Shown here piece by piece: positions 34,123 to 43,700 of a stretch of DNA of 64,000 nt. Source of the stretch: Aureibaculum flavum (GTDB lineage Bacteria; Bacteroidota; Bacteroidia; Flavobacteriales; Flavobacteriaceae); the NCBI RefSeq assembly GCF_016406085.1, contig NZ_JAEHFJ010000001.1, forward strand, positions 372,001-436,000, in the 5' to 3' direction. Made by a program: the position numbers and the translations under genes. The notes under the pieces were generated by a model. That model made no database searches. It saw only the letters and a list, made by a program, of their open reading frames with translations, and was not told the origin of the DNA. Position 1 is the first letter of the stretch, and the number at the start of each line of letters is the position of its first letter.

Positions 34123-36489
34123 TTATTTTTTATGTGCAATTAAATTTGTGCCTAATGTAACAAATATTACAATAGTAATAGAACTTAATGGCATTAAAAT
34201 AGCCGCAACAATTGGCGATAAGTTACCTGTAACTGCAAAAAGCATCCCTATAAAATTATAGAGAATTGAAACTATAAAGCTCATTTTTATGATATTAAGA
34301 GTTTGTTTTGACAATTTCAGAAATTTAGGTAAAAATTCAAAATGAGTAGCGTCAACAATGCCATCAGAAGCCGGTGAAAATACATTAATATTTTCAGACA
34401 CCACTAAACCGACGTTACTTTGTACCAATGCACCTGCATCATTTAAGCCATCACCAATCATTAATACATTTTTACCTTGATCTTGTAAATCTTTAATATA
34501 TTTTAATTTGTCGGCAGGTTTCTTATTAAAAATTAAGGTTGCATTGTCAGGAAGCATCAGTTGTAACTGCTCTTTTTCACCATCATTATCACCCGATAAA
34601 ATTCCAAGTTCAAAATCATCTTTTAATTGATTAAAAAGTACATCCAATCCCTTTCTATAAGAATTTTCAAAAATAAAATTCCCTTTTACTTTTCCACCAA
34701 TACTGATATAAGATCGTGTTTGTAAGCTGTTTTCTGGTGCTATATCTACAAACTGAGCGGAACCAATTTTAATGGTCAAATCATTAACTTTTCCTTCTAT
34801 TCCCTTTCCTATAACTTGTTTAAAATCAGAAACCTCTTCTATCCCCTCTTCTTGTATGTCTTCATATAACATTCTACTTAGCGGATGGTTAGATGACCTT
34901 AAGACACTTTTAATAGCAACATTTTCATGAGTTGAAAGTGGTTCACCTTGATAGGAAATTTTTGCTTTACTATTGGTGATTGTTCCCGTTTTATCAAATA
35001 TAACAGTATCTATTTTAGATAAATTTTCAATGACATCTACATTCTTTAGGTACAATTTTTGCCTACCAAATATGCGTAACATATTACCTAATGCAAAGGG
35101 TGCTGATAAAGCCAACGCACATGGACAAGCTACAATAAGCACTGCTGTAACTACATTTGCAACCATTTTCACATCAACAAAATACCAATATAATCCCGCT
35201 AAGAAAGCAATTACCAACACAATTATAGTAAACCGTTTACTAATAGAGTCCGTTAACGTTTTTATACCGCTTGTTTTAGTCGTATTAAACACATCATTAC
35301 TCCATAACTGCGTTAGATAACTTTGAGATACGGTTTGTAAAATTTCCATTTCTATGGCTCCAGAAAGTTGTTTCCCCCCAGCAAAGAGCTTATCACCCGA
35401 ATTTTTGTTTACGGGTAAGGACTCGCCTGTTACAAAACTATAATCTATCTCTGCATTACCAGCAATTAAAATACCATCCGCAGGTATTAGCTCCTTGTCT
35501 CTTATCAATAACCTATCCCCTTTTTTAACATCATAAATAGCTACGTTAATTTCCTTTTTATCTTTATCTATTTTTGTGACTGCCACTGGAAAATACGATT
35601 TATAATCGCGTTCAAATGAAAGAAAACTATAAGTTTGTTGCTGAAATATTTTACCCAATAATAAAAAGAAAACAAATCCCGCTAAGCTGTCAAAATAGCC
35701 TTGACCAATATTGAAGAATATTTCATAGGCACTTCTTAAAAACAATACCACTATACCTAATACAATAGGTACATCAATATTTAAAATTTTATGTTTTAAC
35801 CCTTTGTAGGCGGAAACAAAATACTCGCTCGCAGAATAAAACACTACGGGAATCACCATAACAAAAATCAACAACCTAAATAGTGGTTTATAACGATCTA
35901 ACCAATATTCATCAGATTGAAAATATTCAGGAAAAGACAATAACATGATATTACCAAAAGCAAAACCTGCAACACCTAATTTATAGATTAATGTTCTATC
36001 TATTTTACGTTTACTAACTGTAGCGTCTTCAAGACTAATAAGCGGTTCGTACCCTATTGAGCTTAATAACTCTACTACTTTTTTTAAGGTAATTGTAGTG
36101 CTGTTAAAAGTTACTCTAACTTCCTTTTTCGGAAAATTAACCTGTGAAGAATTTATGGATGGATTGAGCTTATTTAAGTTCTCTAAAATCCAAATACAGG
36201 AGCTACAATGAATATGTGGAATATAAAAAGTGATGACACTCGATGCATCATCTTTAAAATCGTAAAGTTTTTCTACAATTTTATCATCATCTAAATAATT
36301 GTATTTACCATTTATTTCCTCTGGTATTTTACCAGGATTGTTTTCTAAATCGTAATAACAGGTTAAATCATTTTCATTAAAAATCTGATAAACTGTTTTA
36401 CAACCGTTACAGCAAAAACACTTTGAATCGTAAACCACTGGTTTAGAGCCACAATCATTTCCACAGTGAAAACATTTTTCTTTTATCAT
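34123..36489 (-). CDS. ccoI: CcoI/FixI copper-transporting P-type ATPase
   Basis: A 788-residue P1B-type ATPase. It starts with Cys-rich repeats (CFHCGNDCG; CFCCNGCKTVYQIF) and a heavy-metal domain whose motif is HCSSCIWILENL near residue 93. After several spans comes the actuator motif VTGESLPVNKNSGDKLFAG near 354. The copper-site span is VACPCALALSAPFALG near 455, with phosphorylation site DKTGTITNSK near 498 and hinge GDGLNDAGALVQSNVG near 688. The CPC motif and the Cys-rich N-terminus mark the CcoI/CopA2 type that exports Cu(I) for loading of the cbb3 oxidase rather than for detoxification. It is divergent from the Crp/Fnr gene and shares the FNR-like site at 36538. Confidence 0.95.
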   Translation of the reverse strand: MIKEKCFHCGNDCGSKPVVYDSKCFCCNGCKTVYQIFNENDLTCYYDLENNPGKIPEEINGKYNYLDDDKIVEKLYDFKDDASSVITFYIPHIHCSSCIWILENLNKLNPSINSSQVNFPKKEVRVTFNSTTITLKKVVELLSSIGYEPLISLEDATVSKRKIDRTLIYKLGVAGFAFGNIMLLSFPEYFQSDEYWLDRYKPLFRLLIFVMVIPVVFYSASEYFVSAYKGLKHKILNIDVPIVLGIVVLFLRSAYEIFFNIGQGYFDSLAGFVFFLLLGKIFQQQTYSFLSFERDYKSYFPVAVTKIDKDKKEINVAIYDVKKGDRLLIRDKELIPADGILIAGNAEIDYSFVTGESLPVNKNSGDKLFAGGKQLSGAIEMEILQTVSQSYLTQLWSNDVFNTTKTSGIKTLTDSISKRFTIIVLVIAFLAGLYWYFVDVKMVANVVTAVLIVACPCALALSAPFALGNMLRIFGRQKLYLKNVDVIENLSKIDTVIFDKTGTITNSKAKISYQGEPLSTHENVAIKSVLRSSNHPLSRMLYEDIQEEGIEEVSDFKQVIGKGIEGKVNDLTIKIGSAQFVDIAPENSLQTRSYISIGGKVKGNFIFENSYRKGLDVLFNQLKDDFELGILSGDNDGEKEQLQLMLPDNATLIFNKKPADKLKYIKDLQDQGKNVLMIGDGLNDAGALVQSNVGLVVSENINVFSPASDGIVDATHFEFLPKFLKLSKQTLNIIKMSFIVSILYNFIGMLFAVTGNLSPIVAAILMPLSSITIVIFVTLGTNLIAHKK

Positions 36490-36537
36490 TACTTAACTAA
36501 TCAACTCACAAAGATCATATGCAAACTTAATCAAGTC

Positions 36538-36553
36538 TATGATAAATGTCATA
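36538..36553. promoter_or_regulatory. FNR/CRP-like operator between ccoI and the Crp/Fnr gene
   Basis: TATGAT-AAAT-GTCATA. Relative to ccoI (minus strand) the centre is 29.5 bases from the -7-like sequence GATCTTTG (36516-36509), matching the other two sites. Relative to the regulator gene it lies only 17.5 bases from TATATTTG (36563-36570), i.e. over the promoter, where binding should repress. Confidence 0.65.
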
Positions 36554-36592
36554 TAATTTCGATATATTTGTCTAATAATTCATTCCTTTCTT

Positions 36593-37279
36593 ATGAGTAA
36601 ATGTCAACAATGTATTATTCGTGAATTTAACACACTGAGGTCTTTGACTGCAGACGAGTTAAAAACGATGTCTAAAGAAAAAGATGTGTTAAACTTTAAA
36701 AAGGGTGACGTTATTTTTAAAGAGGGTAATGCTATAAATGGTGTTTATTGCGTAAAACATGGCATTTGTAAATTATCTAAACTAAATGCTAATGGAAAAG
36801 AGCAAATAGTTAGATTTATGAAAGGTGGTGACATGTTGGGGTATCGTTCCATTTTAAGTGATGAGCCTGTAACACTTACAGTTACTGCTTTAAAAGACAT
36901 GGAGGCTTGCTATATACCTAAAAAAGAAATTTTAGATGCTATTAAGGAAAATCCTAAATTTTCGCTTGATATGATGAAAACGGTTTGTGGCGACTTACGT
37001 GATGCAAACGCATCATTATCTAATATGGCTCAAAAAAGTGTTAAAGAAAGATTAGCAGACACCATGATTTTCTTAAAAGAAACTTTTGGAGAAGATAAAG
37101 ATGGTTATTTAGACATTGTTCTAACCAGAGAAGAAATAGCTAGTGTTGTAGGGACTGCAACCGAATCAGCAATACGGTTGTTATCTGAATTTAAAAAGAA
37201 AGGTTTTATTGAATTAACAGGTAAAAGATTAAAAGTTATAGATGAAGTTGGGTTATTAAAATTATCACAAGGCTTCTAG
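36593..37279 (+). CDS. fnr: Crp/Fnr-family regulator beside the cbb3 cluster
   Basis: A 228-residue protein. A cyclic-nucleotide-binding-like beta-roll (LNFKKGDVIFKEGNAINGVY, IVRFMKGGDMLGYRS) is followed by the dimer helix and a helix-turn-helix with LTREEIASVVGTATESAIRL near residue 178. Cysteines at positions 4, 7, 53 and 59 could ligate an oxygen-sensing [4Fe-4S] cluster as in FNR, but the pattern (C-x2-C at the extreme N-terminus, then two in the beta-roll) differs from E. coli FNR. In the recognition helix, Glu and Arg of ESAIR fit the Glu and Arg that read the G:C of TGA in CRP/FNR sites, agreeing with the ATGA half-sites found nearby. It probably activates cco genes in low oxygen. Autoregulation is suggested by the overlapping site. 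Confidence 0.85.
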   Translation: MSKCQQCIIREFNTLRSLTADELKTMSKEKDVLNFKKGDVIFKEGNAINGVYCVKHGICKLSKLNANGKEQIVRFMKGGDMLGYRSILSDEPVTLTVTALKDMEACYIPKKEILDAIKENPKFSLDMMKTVCGDLRDANASLSNMAQKSVKERLADTMIFLKETFGEDKDGYLDIVLTREEIASVVGTATESAIRLLSEFKKKGFIELTGKRLKVIDEVGLLKLSQGF

Positions 37280-37357
37280 ATCATAATAATCTTCAATAAT
37301 ATCTGTACACTTTTTTAATAAAATAGTTTTTTAAATTGATACTATTTCGAACTGCGA

Positions 37358-38038
37358 TTACATACGAGTACTTTCCTCCTCTTTCCATCGTTCGATAACC
37401 TCCTCAACATGATTTATCGTTTTTTTCGTCCAATCTAATCGTTTTTCATTTTTTTCAACCTCTGACAATTGCCAATTTAGTTGAGATACTCTTAAGCGTT
37501 GGGTTACTGATTGTAATATTATAGCCGCTGCAACAGATATATTTAAACTCTCTGTAAATCCATTCATTGGAATTTTTAAATATCCATCGGCTTCATCTAA
37601 CATATAATCTGAAACACCCCCTTTTTCTACTCCAAAAACAAAGGCAGATTTTTTAGAAATATCAAAATCTTGTAATAAACAAGAATCATTATGTGGCGTT
37701 GTCGCAATTATTTGATAACCATTTTTCCGGAGTGTTTTTAAACAATTTTCCGTGTTATTTGCATGTTGATTATATTCATGAAAATCGATCCATTTCTGAG
37801 CTCCTTTTGCAACTTGATTGGATACATAGCTGTTGTACTTATTTTCTATAATATGTAAATCTTGAATCCCAAAGACATCACACGTACGCACTACTGCACT
37901 TGTATTATGTTTTTGATAAATATCTTCTAAAACCACGGTAAAATGCCGCGTTCTTTCTGCTAATACTTTCTCAAAAAGCTCCTTTCTATGCTCCGTAATT
38001 AAGCCTTGTAAATAGTGTAACAATTCTTTATCAAACAT
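37358..38038 (-). CDS. trmH: TrmH-type tRNA/rRNA 2'-O-methyltransferase
   Basis: A 226-residue SpoU/TrmH (SPOUT) methyltransferase. TRHFTVVLEDIYQKHNTSAV near residue 30 holds motif 1 (N..A..R), with AVVRTCDVFGIQDLHIIENK following. FVFGVEKGGVSD near 133 (motif 2, normally FGxExxG) and IPMNGFTESLNISVAAAIIL near 157 (motif 3) form the knotted AdoMet site. The size and the C-terminal extension are those of TrmH, which methylates the ribose of G18 in tRNA; other SpoU targets cannot be excluded. It is convergent with the Crp/Fnr gene and divergent from the sirtuin gene. Confidence 0.88.
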   Translation of the reverse strand: MFDKELLHYLQGLITEHRKELFEKVLAERTRHFTVVLEDIYQKHNTSAVVRTCDVFGIQDLHIIENKYNSYVSNQVAKGAQKWIDFHEYNQHANNTENCLKTLRKNGYQIIATTPHNDSCLLQDFDISKKSAFVFGVEKGGVSDYMLDEADGYLKIPMNGFTESLNISVAAAIILQSVTQRLRVSQLNWQLSEVEKNEKRLDWTKKTINHVEEVIERWKEEESTRM

Positions 38039-38176
38039 TATTTTTGTTCCTTATAAATAAGCCTTAAATTTAAGGCTATATTTAACATTAGTTACGTAAA
38101 AATTTAGAAATAAAAACCTGAGGTATGCATAAAAAAAAGTACTAACCTCAGTATTATATTATCAATTATTTTAAGC

Positions 38177-38857
38177 ATGAAAAAACTAGTTGTATTAACA
38201 GGAGCCGGAATGAGTGCCGAGAGTGGTATCAATACATTCAGAGATGCCGATGGATTATGGGAAGGACATGATGTAATGCAAGTAGCCTCTCCAGAAGGTT
38301 TTAGAGAAAACCCAGCATTGGTACTCAATTTTTACAATGAACGTCGCCGTCAATTACTAAGTGTAAAACCAAATACCGCTCATATAGCGTTAGCCGATCT
38401 CGAAAAAAAATATGACGTTACTATAATCACTCAAAATGTAGATGATTTACATGAACGTGCAGGCAGTACTGATATCATACATTTACATGGAGAGTTGTTA
38501 AAAGCAAGAAGTATAGATAATGACACTAAATTTTATAATTGTAACGAAGATATTCATTTAGGCGATTTATCCCCTAATGGAAAACAACTAAGACCTCATA
38601 TTGTTTGGTTTGGAGAAGCAGTTCCTTTGCTTGAAAAAGCAGCGGAAATTGCGGCAACGGCTGCTATTTTAGTAATTATTGGTACGTCAATGCAAGTATA
38701 TCCAGCGGCAAGTTTAATTAATTACGTAAAACCAGGAATTCCAATTTATTTTATTGATCCAAAGCCTTCCATACATAAATCTGATTTTAATAATTTAGAG
38801 ATTATTGCAGAAAAAGCCACCGCAGGTGTCTCACAGCTTATTGAAAGCTATTTATAA
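38177..38857 (+). CDS. cobB: Sir2-type NAD-dependent protein deacylase (class III type)
   Basis: A 226-residue sirtuin. VLTGAGMSAESGINTFRD (residues 5-22) is the NAD site, and ITQNVDDLHERAGSTDIIHLH near 88 holds the catalytic His. FGEAVP and GTSMQVYPAA complete the Rossmann fold. LNFYNERRRQ near 54 provides the Tyr-x2-Arg pair that in class III sirtuins binds succinyl- and malonyl-lysine, so a desuccinylase/deacetylase role is likely. The four structural zinc cysteines of most sirtuins appear to be missing: only one Cys is seen in the small domain. It is followed directly by the next gene. Confidence 0.9.
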   Translation: MKKLVVLTGAGMSAESGINTFRDADGLWEGHDVMQVASPEGFRENPALVLNFYNERRRQLLSVKPNTAHIALADLEKKYDVTIITQNVDDLHERAGSTDIIHLHGELLKARSIDNDTKFYNCNEDIHLGDLSPNGKQLRPHIVWFGEAVPLLEKAAEIAATAAILVIIGTSMQVYPAASLINYVKPGIPIYFIDPKPSIHKSDFNNLEIIAEKATAGVSQLIESYL

Positions 38858-39427
38858 ATGAAGGAAGCTACTTTTATATCACTATTAGCTGATGATTCCG
38901 AGCGTTTAAAATTTCGAAGCGAGCTTGTAGAAGCTACTTTAAAAAACCCACAATGGGTAGAAATTTTATTAACCAATATGGAAGCTTTCGATGATGTAAA
39001 TTCTAATTTTTCAGCTCGTATTTTAGAATTGGCTTGCAAAGATAAGTTGGGACTTATATTTCCGTATTTAGATACCTATTGTGATTTATTACCAAGAGTA
39101 AGACAAGGACCAGTCATTAGAGCTTGTGCTAAAATTTGTGAATTACTTACGCTTCGTTATTTTAAAAACCATCTATTACCACTAAAAGAAAGGCATTTTG
39201 AAAAAATTATAGAGGCGGGATTTGATTGGATGATTTCCGATCAGAAAACAGCGGTAAAAGCCTATACAATGCAAACGCTGTACTTACTTGGTTTAAAATA
39301 CGATTGGATTCACCCCGAATTGGTTTTAAATATAGAAAAAGACATTCCCACAGGTACCACGGGTTATGTAAACCGAGGTCGGAAAATTATAAAAGCTATT
39401 GAAACTAAAACGAAGTTCAAGATTTGA
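38858..39427 (+). CDS. Hypothetical HEAT-like helical protein
   Basis: A 189-residue protein starting in the base after the sirtuin stop, so the two are co-transcribed. The sequence is all-alpha in appearance with repeating hydrophobic patterns (ILELACKDKLGLIFPYLDTY; VRQGPVIRACAKICELLTLR; YTMQTLYLLGLKYDWIHPEL), resembling short HEAT-type repeats. I do not recognise a characterised family. It has no signal peptide and is conserved next to sirtuin or purine-metabolism genes in related genomes only as far as I can recall. A binding or scaffolding role is a guess. Confidence 0.65.
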   Translation: MKEATFISLLADDSERLKFRSELVEATLKNPQWVEILLTNMEAFDDVNSNFSARILELACKDKLGLIFPYLDTYCDLLPRVRQGPVIRACAKICELLTLRYFKNHLLPLKERHFEKIIEAGFDWMISDQKTAVKAYTMQTLYLLGLKYDWIHPELVLNIEKDIPTGTTGYVNRGRKIIKAIETKTKFKI

Positions 39428-39460
39428 ATTAAGTGAGTTGATTTTAAGTTCTGCTAAGAT

Positions 39461-39690
39461 TCTAGTTAAAACACCAATGCTACGTCCGTTCGAGTGCTTT
39501 TTTCTGAAGTGCAGCGAAAGAAAAATGTGTATCGAGAACTTTTGAATCCAGATACAATATCACATACCTAGAAAAAATTAAAAAAACGAATTTTATATTC
39601 TCTAGTTAAAAATACCAATTAAACGTCCGTTCGAGTGCTTTTATCTGAAGTGCAGTGAAAGAAAAAAGTGTATCGAGAACTTTTAAACCG
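39461..39690 (+). repeat. Two direct copies of a flavobacterial intergenic repeat
   Basis: Copies at 39461-39549 and 39601-39690 share about 80 of 90 bases. Landmarks are CGTCCGTTCGAGTGCTTTT, TCTGAAGTGCAG and GTATCGAGAACTTTT. Similar pieces are seen near 63720. This fills most of the gene-free stretch 39428-39748; nothing else is seen there. Confidence 0.85.
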
Positions 39691-39748
39691 AACTATAATC
39701 TCTATTACAAAAACCGATTAGCTTTTAACCTAAAAGGCTAAAGTTAAA

Positions 39749-40213
39749 TTATTCAACTTTAGTATAATTAATTTTCAACTTAACCTCTTTGAAATAAGCA
39801 ATAAGTTCTTTTTGTTGTTCCTCACTAAGTTTAGCCTCTGGATGCATAGGTAGATAGCTCTCTAAGGGCATTTCTTTTTCCTCAATCATCTCTATGTTTT
39901 CTTCCAGCTTATGATCTTTCTTTTTATCAGAATACGTATCCCAAATTGAAAAATTAAAATGCTTTTTACCATCATTTACATGATTGGCAACCCACCACGA
40001 TACTGGAGCTACCTCAGCATACCAAGGATAAGCTGTATTGTTTGAATGACAGTCATAACAAGAGGCCTTAATAGTAGCTGCTAAATTGGCGTCGGTGCCA
40101 TTCACAACCAAAAAGTCGGTGTCAGGCGTTTCAATAGAAATGTTTTTTTCCGGTCGGTAAAATTGAATGGCTACAATAACTAATAACAATCCAATAACTA
40201 TTTTTTTAACCAT
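39749..40213 (-). CDS. Heme-binding domain protein, exported
   Basis: A 154-residue protein with an N-terminal membrane anchor or uncleaved signal (VIGLLLVIVAIQFYRP) and one c-type heme motif CYDCH near residue 55, followed by SNNTAYPWYAEVAPVSWWVA. This matches the Bacteroidetes heme-binding domain family (the 'Haem_bd' type; the CYDCHSN..YPWY pattern is characteristic). The C-terminal part is acidic and helical. It should be a periplasm-facing monoheme electron carrier or sensor; no redox partner is encoded adjacent. Confidence 0.85.
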   Translation of the reverse strand: MVKKIVIGLLLVIVAIQFYRPEKNISIETPDTDFLVVNGTDANLAATIKASCYDCHSNNTAYPWYAEVAPVSWWVANHVNDGKKHFNFSIWDTYSDKKKDHKLEENIEMIEEKEMPLESYLPMHPEAKLSEEQQKELIAYFKEVKLKINYTKVE

Positions 40214-40230
40214 GATATATGAATTTTCAT

Positions 40231-40701
40231 CTAAGATATTAATTTAAACAATCCCTCGTATAATTTTCCGTCAGCAATTACACTTCCCTTTTGAATTAAA
40301 TCAAAAATTTCACTATTTCTATCACTTTCATACTTTTTTACCCCTTTATAAAAAGTAATAGATCCGTCTTTAGTATTGTCAATAAACCATTGGTAATCTT
40401 TGTCATTGAAAAAACTAAAATCTGTTTTATTAATTTGAACTACAATTCTAGAAATAACTTTTTCTTCAACTTTAAATAGGTTAATACTTTTTTCTGAAAA
40501 GTGTTCTAAATACTTCGTTCTATTCAACACATCATCCCAAACCACATCACTAAAGAGGTTTAATTCCTGTTCCGCTACTTCTGGCTTGTCCTTTTTTATT
40601 GCATTCCACTCGTTAATATCAACTTGCTGACTTGCCAAAAATTGAGCAAACTCCACGTGTAATGCTTCAAATTGTTCTTTTGTTAACTGTCTGTATTTCA
40701 T
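40231..40701 (-). CDS. Conserved flavobacterial protein (DUF6495-like)
   Basis: A 156-residue cytoplasmic protein beginning MKYRQLTKEQFEALHVEFAQ, acidic and helical, with FLASQQVDINEWNAIK, VVWDDVLNRTKYLEH and INLFKVEEKVISRI. This pattern is familiar from Bacteroidetes genomes as an uncharacterised family, probably DUF6495; no catalytic motif is visible. It stands between a terminator (40726-40757) and the heme-binding gene, 18 bases apart on the same strand, so the two may be one transcript. Confidence 0.65.
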   Translation of the reverse strand: MKYRQLTKEQFEALHVEFAQFLASQQVDINEWNAIKKDKPEVAEQELNLFSDVVWDDVLNRTKYLEHFSEKSINLFKVEEKVISRIVVQINKTDFSFFNDKDYQWFIDNTKDGSITFYKGVKKYESDRNSEIFDLIQKGSVIADGKLYEGLFKLIS

Positions 40702-40725
40702 AATTTAATTTCGTTTTACAAAAGT

Positions 40726-40757
40726 AAAAAACCACTCAAAATTAGGAGTGGTTTTTT
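40726..40757. terminator. Terminator downstream of the TonB receptor gene
   Basis: AAAAAACCACTC (40726-40737) pairs with GAGTGGTTTTTT (40746-40757) with an 8-base loop and T-runs in both directions. On the minus strand it ends the TonB receptor transcript; downstream is the DUF6495-like gene on the same strand. Confidence 0.85.
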
Positions 40758-40777
40758 ACATTCTTTTTTAATTATTA

Positions 40778-43700
40778 TTAGAAAATATATCTTAACCCTA
40801 ATTGTACTTGCCATCTAGATAATAAACTCGCATCATAACCAAATGTTTCTGTTAATGTATCATCAAATGTAAACACAGGGTCATTATTAGTATCAAATGC
40901 TACTGATAATGGTGTTAAATCATTAGGTTGTTGAATTACACCCCAATCAGAATTAATTAAGTTACCTATGTTTAATACATCTACAGAAAACTGTATTGCA
41001 TTGTCTTTAGACACTTTTAATTCTTGAATGAACTTCACATCCCATTTACCTCTCCAAGGTGCTAAAGCTCCGTATCTATCCATATAATCTCCACGGTTAT
41101 CATTCAAGTAATCATCTTGTTCAATATAAGCTTCTAATGCTGCTGCTTGTCCAGGTCCTGAAAAATTCATTTGTTGAACTTCTGAACTTGTAGGAATATA
41201 TAATAAATCATTGTTTTGACCTGAAGGATCTCCATTAATATTACCTGCATACGTATAGTTAAATCTTCCTCCTTGAGCATACTCAAAGAATGTAGAAAAA
41301 GTTGTTGGAGCTTTTTCTCCAAAGAAAGTAAACCTTTTAGAAGCTACACCAATAAACCTGTGCGTATCACCATATTTAGAATAAGATAAAACATCATCAT
41401 TAGCATTACCTAAATTAGGGTTAAAATCAAATGCATCTCCAGTAATTTCTGCTTCAATTGAATTTACATCTTTAGCATTCAAGTAATTGTACGCAAAACT
41501 CGTATATAACCCATTATTAAATGTTTTTTGAGCTTTAATCGTGGCATTTATAATTCTACCTTTATCAGAGTTTGTAAAAACATATGCATTATTTCCTTTA
41601 TCACTTGCTGTATATACCGGTCTATTATCTCCTGGAGCATTCAAAGTTCCTGAAGGGTTTCTTATTCCCCAATTTTGAACATGGGCTGCATTTAAATCTT
41701 TAGTATACGATAAATCACCCGTTAATACCAATCCATTTTCAAATCTATGATCTGCACCAATATTCGTACGCCAAACTTGAGGCCATTGATAATCAGGATC
41801 AATTAACTGGAAAAAACCATCATCTGCACCACTTACCTGGTTACCTAACCATACAAAAGGAAAACGACCTGTAAATAAACCTGTACCACCTCTTACTTGA
41901 GTTACTCCTTCGTTCTTAACATCCCAATTAAAACCAACTCTTGGAGAAATTAACCAATCACTATTTGGCAATTGTGTTGAACTCAAATTAACGTCTTTAT
42001 TGGTATTAGGGTTATAATAGGTAACTGAATTATCTCTACTCGCACCATTGTCTGTATCAATATATTTTTGAATTAAGCTTGAAGTATCAAAATATAAAGG
42101 CTTGTCAAAACGAACACCATAGGTCAGTTTAAACGCTTCATTTATGTTCCAATCATCTTGAACATAAAATGACAATTGACCAACATTTAATTCCGCCAAT
42201 TTCCAACCACCATCATTACCATCTCCATTGGCATTAAAACTATCATACGCATTTTGTGTAGCACCTAAATATTGTTCTACTACGCCACCCGGCTGAGCAC
42301 TATCTAAAAATGTTTGCATGTCTGGGTATGGATTAAATATTCCATAATATGGAAAAATACCAAAGTTAAATGACTCATAATTTACTAAATTAAATGAGTT
42401 TTGAAAGGCAAATTTCTCATAAGAGAATCCCACTGTAAACGTATGATTCCCTTGAACTATATTCAAGTTGTTTGTCAACTGAAATACTTTTTGATCTAAT
42501 TTATTGTTGATAGAAAAAGGCTCATGACCTGCAATTATATAATTAGAACTAGATCCATCTTGAATGGTAATAATTGGTGCTGGTGCAGACATAGGGTTTC
42601 TAAAATCGTCAAAATGTGTATACCCAACTTGAACCTTATTGGTTACATTATCTGCCAACGTTGAATTCAATTCTAATTGTATTGATTGTATTTTATTATT
42701 GATTTCGTACCCTGAGTTTTCAAACTGCAACGTATTAAAATTTGGCCCTCTTGAACCAATTGCTGTAGGATGAGCTGGTTTTTCTTTAGATGCATTTAAG
42801 AAATTATAGATTACTGCAAATCTATTATTGTCATTAATATTCCAATCTAATTTAAAAATACCTTTTGTTGATTCTGATCCATAAGTAAACCCTTGATACC
42901 TACCCGTGTCATAACCTAAATTACCTAAAGCATTTTGAACAGCTATTAAATCTGATTCTAATACTCTAGACTCATTTACAGCTCCAGAGTTGGTGTTTGG
43001 CACCCAACCATTAGAACCTAAATCAGTTCGGTCATCTTTTTCAAAATTGGCAAAGAAAAATAACTTATTCTTTACAATGGGTCCTCCAATACTTAAACCG
43101 TATTGAACCTGTTTTAAATCTGAATTTGCTACATCTTCACCATTAATTTTTGATCCTGTTAAATTTTCATCTCTATAAAATGAATATACAGTACCATGAA
43201 ACTCATTTGTTCCACTTTTGGTTACTGCATTTACAGAAGCTCCAGTAAAACCTGATAATGTAACATCATAAGGTGCTAATGATACAGAAATCTGATCAAT
43301 AGCATCTAAAGAGATGGGCTGAGCATCTGTTTGACCTCCAGGAGTTGGAGCATCTAAACCGAAGGGATTATTAAAAATAGCTCCATCTAATGAAAAGTTA
43401 TTGAATTGATCATTTCTCCCTCCAAAAGAATTACCTGATGAAGAAGGTTCTAATCTCGTAAAATCTGCGGCTGATCTAGAAATTGTTGGCAAAGTGGTTA
43501 ATTCTCTTTTACCTACACTCGTTTCTGCACCCGTTCTACTCGCTCCAAAGACATTACCTCTACTTGACCCCTTAAGAACTACTTCGTTTAATTGTTGAGC
43601 ATCAGGTGCCATTTTAACGTCTAGAGAAAATGTTTTTCCTAACGTTAAATATACGTCTGTAATTTCTTGAGTTTTAAAGCCAACATAGCTTATGGTTATG

